Below are positions 56,435 to 64,000 of a stretch of 64,000 nucleotides of DNA, piece by piece (the first letter of the stretch is position 1; each line of letters begins with the position of its first letter). Position numbers and translations under genes: made by a program. The notes under the pieces were generated by a model that was given only the letters and a program-made list of their open reading frames with translations, was not told where the DNA came from and did no database searches. This DNA comes from Oscheius onirici (taxonomy: Eukaryota; Nematoda; Chromadorea; Rhabditida; Rhabditidae): NCBI GenBank assembly GCA_932521025.1, contig OW051472.1, positions 9,610,001 to 9,674,000 on the forward strand, written 5' to 3'.

Positions 56435-59400
56435 ATGGCCTCGCCATCGGGGGAGATGCCCTTTCCAGACTTCTGCGCATTTTTGACCAATTTGCGCGGG
56501 AGGGGCTACGTGGAAATTTGGCGGAAGCGCCACCAGCTCTCTAGCTTCTTCCATAGGATCAAAGAAGGCTGTGATGGAAACGACGACTTTCAGTCGAAGA
56601 GCAAGGACATCATTTCAATACTACTGAGCGATTCGAACGAAATGAGAAAGCTGGATCTTGGCGAAAAGAAGCTCACCGACCTCGTCTGCAAGGTCGTCGG
56701 AATACAGGGTCTCTCCTCCAAAAGAATACAGGTTTTTGTTCATTTCTAGCTTAAAACGGCGCACAATAGGGCGAAGGAATCGTAGCCACGCTTCTCGCCG
56801 AAGCAGTCGACAAACGAATGGACGGAACGCCTTCCACTATGACCGTCAGCGAGGTCTGTCAACGTTTGGACCAGATGGCTGCTGGAAATGTTTTTAAGAG
56901 TTGGTTTTTCCTAATTTGCTAGACAAGTACGAGTTTAGAGCAAAAAGAAGTCGAATACTTTACTCAAAACTGTTCGAAAGAAGAACTCGTATGGATTTTC
57001 AACACGATTATGCGCAATACCGCGGTAACTTTCACATATATTGTTTTACGAAAATATAACTTTTTAGAGCTTTCTCGGTCTCACACGGACAATAATCACC
57101 GACTGTATTAGTCCTGAGGCGAGCGAAGCCTGGAAGAATACTCGGGATCTGGACAGACTGACCAGCCGGCCAGCAGAAGTCGCCGATCCCGACTATTTTC
57201 TCGGCGTAAACTTCTGCCCACAGCTACTGGCTCGACTCTCACTGGAAACCATCGATGAACAGGTCAACCAGAATCTCAAAGGCGGCTTTTACATGGAGAT
57301 CAAATTCGACGGAGAGCACGTGCTGATGCACAAGAAGGGCACGAACTACAAGTGGTTCACGAGAAGTGGCAAAGATTACACGGAGGTCAGTTTCTGGCCT
57401 TTTTTACTTCTAAAACTATGTTCAGCATTACGGATCGCATCACAAAGAGAAGCTGGCCGAGCAGATTCATTCAGTTTTCAAGAGCTCCGTTGAAGAGTGC
57501 ATAGTCGACTGCGAGCTAATGCACTACGACGAAAAAGCCGGCCGATTGAGTAGGTTTTTTTTGACATTGAAAGACCAGTCGACACCAACCAACGAAATTC
57601 CTAGTATACTTCATTTTTCAGTCCGCCATCTGGACAAAGCTGGCGACGGTGTGACTCTAAGCTACAAAACTCCACAGCCAGGCCACAGGATTGTCGTCGT
57701 CGTTTTCGATCTTCTCTACTTTGGCGGAAAAGTGCGCGGCGCCGAATTCAAAGAGAATTTGATGCAAGTTCCGCTCTCGGACCGCATAGAAATCATGAAC
57801 GATCGGCTGCTGAAGCGGAACGAACATCACAACATTTTCATCCCGGACAGAAGCGAAGGAACAACAGGGTACGTTCCAAATGACACTATTTTTGCAGTTC
57901 TGACATTCTTATCGAAAAAGGTTCTCTAAAATTCGTAGCCACGAGCCAGAATCACGGTATCCACTACCATTTCGACGTCTCCCACGAGATAGGCCTTCGG
58001 AACCGAATTTTTGACTCTCCCCTCATTCCAGAGCGTTTTTGGTCCGTAGGCCAGCTCTTCTGCCTCCTTGTTGAAGATCCCTGGAGGCACGCAAAAGTAG
58101 GTATGCGTCAGGACGTTGAAATTTTCCTTTGTGTTCACGGCCTTCTTGAATTCATACTTGTAGCGTCGGGCTATGGGCTTCGCAACGTTCTGGTCGACCA
58201 CCTTGTCCGCGACCTTTTTCCTCTTCTTGCACAGTATCAGCACGAAGTCGTTTTGTAGACTTTTATATGGGCAAAACAAGTTTTTTTTGCTGTAACTTTA
58301 GTTATGAATGTAGATAACTTCTATTTGAAAAGCGATAGAATAAAAGTAGAAGGAAGTGCGTTTGACTATATACTTCAGGTTGGCTATAAACTAAAAATAG
58401 AACGAACTCAAAACGTCTTATAAACTCTGTTCAGAGACGACATTCGCCGATTCTACGAAGCGGCGACGACATCTGGAGAAGAAGGAATCGCCATCAAGCG
58501 AAAGGACTCCCTCTATCAAATTGGCGAAAGGTTAGTTTTCCTTTTTTTTTAAATGAAAAATCGTCCAATTCAGAGCCAAAAGAAATGGCTGGTTCAAGCT
58601 CAAGGAAATGTTCGACATGGATCTCGTCATTGTCGGCTATGTTCCGAAGACGAGCGGCAAAAATTCCGGCTTTCTTTTAGCCGCTTGGAACGGTTTTTTT
58701 CTCCGTTCTATTCGTGCAAAATAAAATTTTAGAGGCGAATTACGAAGGACACGATCTAGCCGTCATTTGCAAGTCTCACGCCGGTCTGAAAGAATTCGAA
58801 AAGGACAAAATTATGGACGACGCGCGAACAGAAGGACGTCTCCTGAAAGAGGCTCCAGAGTGTCTGAAAGGCTGGTCGTCAGATCCAAATTATCTCTATT
58901 TCCACCCCAGAAATTATGTGGTAAACACTATTTTTTTGGGGCTGACTCGTTTTGAAAAAAGTCTCTTTGAAAAAAAATTGCGTTGAAAAAGGTCAAAATG
59001 AAAGAGACATTTTGAAAACGTTCAAATTGTAAAAGACGAACCGCCAAAGGTCATTTTGAAAAAGTTCACATTGCAAAAATTTGGGCGCAATTGCGTACAG
59101 AAAATTCCTGCAGTATCCTTTTATTTCTTTTTAACGTTTTTTGGCTTTTTTTGTGTTTTACTTGCATTTCTTGTTTTTTTTCTCACAATTTTATGCTACA
59201 GCAATGTTTCAAACCGCACATAGCAGAAATGAAGACCATAAAGAAGCCCGAAATACTTGATAACTACCTTATGCGCCCGACATACGGGAATGCTGACGGA
59301 TCACGCGTTTTCCACTGTTTCTACAAGTTAGTTTCCCTTTTTAGAGTAAAACTTTCTTCCAGGCATAGATCTTATTTAACTTGTTTTGCTGCTTACAAAG

Positions 59401-61759
59401 TCAGTCCTTTAAACAACGCGACTGTTCTCCAAAACAACAACCATTCGGCGGATAAAACGTTGTATGAGGTCTTTCGTATTTTACTCGTTACTATTTTACT
59501 CGAAATTTTTATTTGTTTTTCAGGCCGATTTCGCGAAAGTACAGCAACGAATTACATCGAGAAATCAATCTAAAACTTCTGTTCGATCCTTCATAAAAAA
59601 AATCACAAATGAACCATGGTCCGCAAGTGCTGAAATTGTTAGGTAAGCACAATTTGTTCCGTAAAACATATTTTTTAGGAACATACAATTGTCAACGACT
59701 ACGTATTCAGCATGCAAGGCCTGAATAGGCAGCTTAATGGAAGCTTTTGACACTTGTTGATCCAATGTTCCAAGAAGAAACTACAGAAACTAAAAGTACG
59801 CCTTTCAATTTTGTTATTTTCAACTATTTAACGGCAAGAGATTCCTTCTTTCGGATCAACTCTTACTTGGCAAGCGAATTGTAATTTTCGCATCTCAAAC
59901 AGACCTACAGTTGCTCGAATCTTCAAAAGTTCTACTCGTAGACGGAAGTTTTGACGTTGTCTCTAAGCCTTTCAAACAATTGGTCTCTTTGCACAGCTAT
60001 GTAGGTTTCACTTAGTTTACCTATAAAACAATTGAAATTTTAAGATCAGTGAAAAAATTACAAGGCCCGTTTGCTACGCCTTACTAGAATCAGAGAGCGT
60101 ATGAGGCTGTTATGGCCGAGAAAATACAAAATAGTGTTGAAGCCTTTCATAGGCAGTTAAACGTATGCTATTTCTAGTTGGGTTGCAACAAATTTTTATA
60201 GGAAATTACGCTGCAAGCAAAACCAAGTCTCCCAAAACCTTCCAGGTATTTTTCAACTGCTATTTCGTATTAGCTTGTCATTTACAGATCAAGCCATAGC
60301 ACAAGACGAAAGATCTACTCAAGAATCAACAGATCAACGCCGTCCTGAACAGAAGAAAATCACCGACTATAATACCTACTCTTGCGGAGATCGATGAAAT
60401 AGCCGATATTCTTCGCTACTTCCAGTAACTACGTTTCAATGGTGTATTCTTAGCACAAGTAATTATTTTTTTTTGTACTTACCGGTAAATAAACTCATTT
60501 GGTAGCCGTTTTTGTTATGTTTTGTTGTTTTACACCTTTTAAGCCGGAATTTTGCATAATTATGATTTGCAAAGATGTAGATCCAATAAGTGAAGTCTTC
60601 TCTACGTTCTAAGACTAAAAAACCAATAAAACGCCTGTAATTTCAGCAAGAAAAGGCAAAAAAAAAACGTCAAAAAGATACTGTAGGAATTTTTCGTACG
60701 CAATTGCGCCCAAATTTTTGCAAAGTGAACTTTTTCAAAATGGTCGTTGGCGGTTCGTCATTTGCAATTTGAACGTTTTCAAAATGTCTTTTACAAAATG
60801 ATTTTTTTCGTTTCGACTGTTTTCAATTCGAGTCATTTTCAATCCGAAGGTTCTCAAAATGAGTCAGCCCCATTTTTTTGCGGAAAATAGTCTGGAACCT
60901 TAGGTAGTCGAGGCAAAGGCATACGGTATCCGGAACGGCAGCCTAATCGATGTGACGATGAAGAGAATTCGGGAGGACAAGAGCATTTGCAAAGAAGACA
61001 TTGATGACTACAAGACGATCAAAAAACATCAGCCGGGACAGGTAATTCACAAAAAAAACCTTTTTGCTGGTCCTTGACACAGAACCGGTCCAAAATTGCA
61101 AACAAAATCCTACAGGAACCGGCACTGTCCTCTAAAAACTGACTAGATAGATATGTGCTTATCCTAAAAAAACCGGTCGACTATGGCTGATTAGCAGCAG
61201 TTTCCAGGTTTTCTTCTGAATTCACTAGAATTTTTTAAAGGACATTCGGGCGGGGCCAATGGACGGTGACGACGCTGCCACCTCTTCTGAAGATCAATTC
61301 AAGTCGAAGCGAATCACAAAACGAGGCCTCTTCGAGTCGTCCGCTGCTCCAGCTACTAAACAGACCAAAATCGCTGTCGACAGCCCTCTGCAGAACAAAA
61401 TTGTCTGTGTTCTGCCCGGATTAGACGAAAAATATCGGAAGCAGTGCTGGAGCATTCTGGAACGTTTTGGGGCAAAAGTAATAGCGAATCCGAGTAAGTT
61501 TTTATGGTTCCTCTATCCCAAAGGCGATTTATAGCCTCCGCCACGGATTTCATCGTCGCCCCGTCAGAAGACCATATGAGAGTGAAGACGGCGATTAAAA
61601 AGAACACTCACAGCATTGTAAACGGAGCTTGGCTGCTGAGATGTGAGGAAAAGGGAGAAATTCAGTCGTGGTAGGTCTTCGGGTCATGGTAGCATCGAAT
61701 TTTTCAGGCGTCCATCCGATATTGTTCTCGAAGTGCCCGGCTCATTCACTGTCGAATAA
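56435..61759 (+). CDS. lig4: DNA ligase IV (ATP-dependent, single BRCT)
   Basis: Thirteen exons: 56435-56731, 56770-56889, 56923-57024, 57068-57385, 57426-57549, 57622-57868, 58435-58530, 58574-58692, 58733-58920, 60904-61041, 61241-61493, 61535-61670, 61708-61759; 729 aa. The adenylation motif is EIKFDGEH, active Lys252, followed by KWFTRSGKDYTEHYG. Other nucleotidyltransferase motifs are DCELMHYD, VFDLLYF, EGIAIKRKDS and WFKLK. An OB-fold region (VTMKRIREDKS) follows. One C-terminal BRCT domain is present (NKIVCVLPGLDE to NGAWLLRCEE); vertebrate LIG4 has two, flanking the XRCC4-binding loop, so the second is missing. It seals breaks in non-homologous end joining. Intron 6 holds an antisense ORF and intron 9 a MULE transposon. 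Exon 9 may end at 58917 (TAT|GTGG) or 58920. Confidence 0.95.
57926..58279 (-). CDS. Antisense open frame inside LIG4 intron 6, unknown
   Basis: A 117-codon minus-strand frame fills most of the 566-nt intron. Composition looks coding: balanced, with Lys/Val-rich KKRKKVADKVVDQNVAKPI, then THTYFCVPPGIFNKEAEELA. No introns, no visible acceptor before the Met, no family recognised. It may be a fragment of a gene captured by insertion, a nested gene, or chance. Without it the intron would be about 200 nt. Confidence 0.3.
   Translation of the reverse strand: MFCPYKSLQNDFVLILCKKRKKVADKVVDQNVAKPIARRYKYEFKKAVNTKENFNVLTHTYFCVPPGIFNKEAEELAYGPKTLWNEGRVKNSVPKAYLVGDVEMVVDTVILARGYEF
58938..60871. mobile_element. 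Mutator-like (MULE) transposon, 1.9 kb, in LIG4 intron 9
   Basis: Long terminal inverted repeats (about 150-190 bp) begin GGGGCTGACTCG and end CGAGTCAGCCCC-like (GAGTCAGCCCC on the right). They share internal landmarks such as TTTGGGCGCAATTGCGTAC and GACGAACCGCCAA. ATTTTTTT occurs immediately outside both ends (58930-58937 and 60872-60879); a ninth base G may belong to it. The interior holds a multi-exon gene with MULE transposase features. The intron still has workable splice sites outside the element. Confidence 0.85.
59230..60428 (+). pseudogene. Shortened MULE transposase gene
   Basis: Starting near the ATG of MKTIKKPEILDN, a FLYWCH/WRKY-GCM1-like zinc finger is visible (SRVFHCFYK, then SYLTCFAAYK and a late NNNHS), split by a short intron. 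Downstream is the N-terminal edge of a MULE DDE domain (FASQTDLQLLESSKVLLVDG then PFKQLVSLHSY) with the first acidic residue. The usual RPVCYALLES follows, and then the frame passes quickly to a C-terminal part (EAFHRQLNEI) and a stop at 60426-60428. AATAAA lies at 60488. Most of the catalytic core, including the second and third acidic residues, appears missing. It is either an internally deleted copy or a repurposed short protein. Exon borders are approximate. Confidence 0.6.
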
Positions 61760-61943
61760 TCAACCTATTTTATCCCAAATCTTTAAAACTGTACCATATT
61801 TTAAGTTATTTCTTGCCTGAAATGTGTAAACCCTGTGATTTGTATTGTAGTTGTAATGAAACGTGTTAATTTTTATTATTTTCAGAAAAAGTACCAATAT
61901 TAGACAACGTCACACTTATGTAGAGGTTCCGCCTCTTTTTCAG

Positions 61944-63175
61944 CTAGTTTTTCTTCGACCCGGCAAGATTTCGGCTCTTCAGTGAACGTGTCGACTGGAG
62001 CTTCTTCTTCCGTACAAATTTCTCCTGAATCGATTCGACTTCTCGTCCAGTGTGCTCGAGATGGAGAGCTGCTGCATGGACCTGAAACTTGTTTGAAAAC
62101 GTTACGAACAAGTAATAACCTGTTTCAAAAAGTAGGGGCCTCCCTGGTTTACAATCCAGGTATAGATGTAACGAGGTATGTTGGCTTCGGGATTGTCTGA
62201 ATAGGTCAGCACGTAATCTGAAAAGGAGAATATTTTGAAGGAAGATTGGCTTCGTGAGAATCTTGAGCTTCTACATTTATGCATTGCGAGGAAAAAGTTT
62301 CGGGATAATGTGGCCAAAGGTTAAAAGTTTCAAAAATATACTAACCTAATCCGGGTTCATTCCAGTCTCCATGTGCCCGTATGACCATTCTGGAGCTGTA
62401 GGCGGCCACGCGGACATTTGATGTGCTCTCCAACGAGGCGATCACTTTTTCGGGCACGACTTCGCTCTCGACGACGACCAGCTGCCCGTTTTCGGAGACG
62501 CGTGTTCGTCTCACATAGACATATTCCCTCGCATTCAACGGGTATGGGAACTTGGAAATCCAGCGTAGAAGCTCGTGCTCGTCCTCTTCGGCCAGGTTCT
62601 CGAGGCTTATAATGTTCCCGTCCCATTCGGCCCGGTAGGTGAGGTCGTTTTGAGCATCTAAAAACGGTTTTTAATGAAGAGGGCTAAAACATACCTAGAA
62701 AGTGTCGTGGCGAGATGTCGTAATAGGTTCCGGCACATTTGTATTCGTAGAGATGCGCAGAATCGGTCGATTTTCTCCGGAGCGCACGGAAATCTGGCTC
62801 ATCGACGAGAATCTCCCAGCCGTGCTCTAGGTCTTTGTCCGAATTGAGTTCTTTCATTGTTTCCTCGTCCGATTTGAATCGTTCTTCTGCTATTCCGTGC
62901 TCTTTGAATGAGAAGCCGGCTCCGAGAGCCAGAAGGATTCTTCTATTATCGAATATCCTGTAAATGAGGTTTGCAACCTAAAAAAATGGACAGACCTAGT
63001 TGCTCGCGAGAAAAAGGACCGTTTATATGATCGCCAGCTATGAAATGGTCGTATACAGGCCTAAATTGAGTAAGAATTGTAGTTTGAAGAGAAAAATTAC
63101 TATATTTTGTTTGCTGGAGCCGTAAAGGTTGTGTAAATGTCGAACTAGCTGTAGAACTCGTTTAGGGAGATACAT
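61944..63175 (-). CDS. stard7: STARD7-like START-domain lipid transfer protein
   Basis: Six exons: 63175-63101, 63060-62996, 62957-62695, 62657-62346, 62217-62120, 62081-61944; 316 aa. The START domain matches STARD7: HLYEYKCAGTYYDISPRHF, YRAEWD, WISKFPYPLNAREYVYVRR, SRMVIRAHGD, DYVLTYSDNPEANIPRY. The N-terminus is Arg-rich with no acidic residues (HSWRSYKRSFFSRATRIF), as expected of a mitochondrial presequence. STARD7 carries phosphatidylcholine to mitochondria. A basic tail (KFVRKKKLQS) ends the protein. A TTCCAG acceptor abuts the ATG. The gene converges with LIG4, 184 bp apart. Confidence 0.93.
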
Positions 63176-63789
63176 CTGGAATTTTGTTCATTGTGAGCAG
63201 GAAAATTAGATAATCACACAGACTAAATAATAGAGAAAGGTTCGGAAATTGGGAAAATAATCAGTAAGAGTATTGGTTGATTTTTAGCGATTGAAGGCTG
63301 CTTCGTACTAGTTTTTTGTGAGGTTTTTTATCTCAAACATATCTAAGCAACTTTCGTGTTCAAAACAGTCAAAACGTAGACGAAAACAAGAATGTTTGGA
63401 AGAAAAATATAGAGCGCAAGGCAACAACTTTGCAGCCATAAAACTCTTTTCAAAAAGCCCGCCTCTTCCCGCGCTTTTTGACAGACCATTCGTGACCTAC
63501 TTCGCTAATTGTAAGCTCTTTCTAGCCTTGTTCACTAGAGTCAATGGGCACCGCCCTTTCCTCCAACTCTTCTCGAAGGAGGAAGCTCGAAAGCTGATTT
63601 CTCCAAGACTACCCTTTTTGTTCCCTGACACCTTCTTTCACTCTTCTGGCCTAAAACTGTTTGTAAACAAATAAAAAAAGAACCCTTTATTCAAGACTCG
63701 TACAAATTTCTGTTTCTCAAAGCTCTATATACAACAAAATGAATCTCCGGAGAGACCCATTGAACCAGTCAAAAGATCAAGGAAAGGCA
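63176..63789. other. Intergenic; no gene supported
   Basis: A 118-codon plus-strand frame at 63318 has no motif and no splice context. The region is upstream of STARD7 and downstream of the partial gene at the right edge. Confidence 0.5.
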
Positions 63790-64000
63790 TCATGCTTCAA
63801 GCGTCTCGTCGGTCGTATTGACGGACAATGTGGATTGTCCATAGGCCGGTGTCGTTGAGGTCGAGTGTTCTTTGATACTGTAGGTGTGTTTCCAGACCTC
63901 GGCCAGACATGCCGAGCTGTGAAATCGAAAGAAGACGAGAAGAGGACCAACGGCGTAAATGATCGTCATGTAGGTGGCACTAGCCAGCTCGTTGATTCCA
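63790..64000 (-). CDS. C-terminal end of a probable 7-TM receptor (5' part beyond window)
   Basis: An open frame enters from the right edge and ends at 63790-63792 (70 codons plus 1 nt). It reads a hydrophobic helix (SATYMTIIYAVGPLLVFF) then an amphipathic HSSACLAEVWKHTY, then a Ser/Thr-rich hydrophilic tail (KEHSTSTTPAYGQ). The layout is that of TM7, helix 8 and cytosolic tail of a GPCR. A CAG inside the segment (after CGATTTCA) could be an acceptor, so an intron is not excluded. Family not determined. Confidence 0.45.
   Translation of the reverse strand, partial: GINELASATYMTIIYAVGPLLVFFRFHSSACLAEVWKHTYSIKEHSTSTTPAYGQSTLSVNTTDETLEA

Noticed and set aside
63318-63674. 118-codon plus-strand ORF
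   Set aside because: No motif or splice context; lies upstream and antisense to STARD7.

Overview
The window is nuclear DNA of a eukaryote, almost certainly a nematode. Genes are split by many short GT-AG introns (often 36-70 nt, acceptors like TTTCAG). Most start codons sit 0-9 nt downstream of an unpaired TTTCAG/TTTAG-type acceptor, as expected for spliced-leader trans-splicing. One gene encodes a nematode-type hedgehog-related protein, with ground-like repeats and a C-terminal Hog autoprocessing domain. I rebuilt exon structures by hand; reading frame was checked across every junction, but no transcript or database was consulted. The genus cannot be named.

Left part (1-20 kb): an organic-anion transporter (SLCO/OATP, minus, runs off the left edge); a single-pass membrane protein with a long Gln/Ala-rich coil; two tandem secreted C-type lectins (minus); the groundhog-type gene (plus); and a peptide-receptor-like GPCR (minus). 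Introns here carry at least six non-autonomous DNA transposons of several families.

Middle (20-33 kb): a 3.5 kb GA-rich minisatellite built from a 10-bp unit, then about 8 kb with no supportable gene and a few transposon or SINE relics, then a small gene with clustered SUMO-consensus sites.

Right part (33-64 kb) is dense with housekeeping genes: SMYD-type SET/MYND methyltransferase (minus) divergent from ZPR1 (plus); an aldo-keto reductase (plus) convergent with an IMMP2L-like mitochondrial protease (minus); a small coiled-coil gene; a ZDHHC6-type palmitoyltransferase (plus) convergent with SNAPC3 (minus); TANGO6 (minus), apparently downstream of PLRG1 in one operon; a catalytically degenerate NYN (Zc3h12-like) gene nested antisense in a PLRG1 intron; DNA ligase IV (plus) divergent from PLRG1, with a Mutator-like (MULE) transposon in one intron and an antisense ORF in another; STARD7 (minus); and the 3' end of a probable 7-TM gene (minus, runs off the right edge).

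The most unusual items are the four-repeat groundhog protein with a Gln-Cys Hog junction, the MULE carrying a shortened spliced transposase gene inside LIG4, the nested pseudo-RNase, the intron-restricted MITE family, and the two palindromes near 47 kb.
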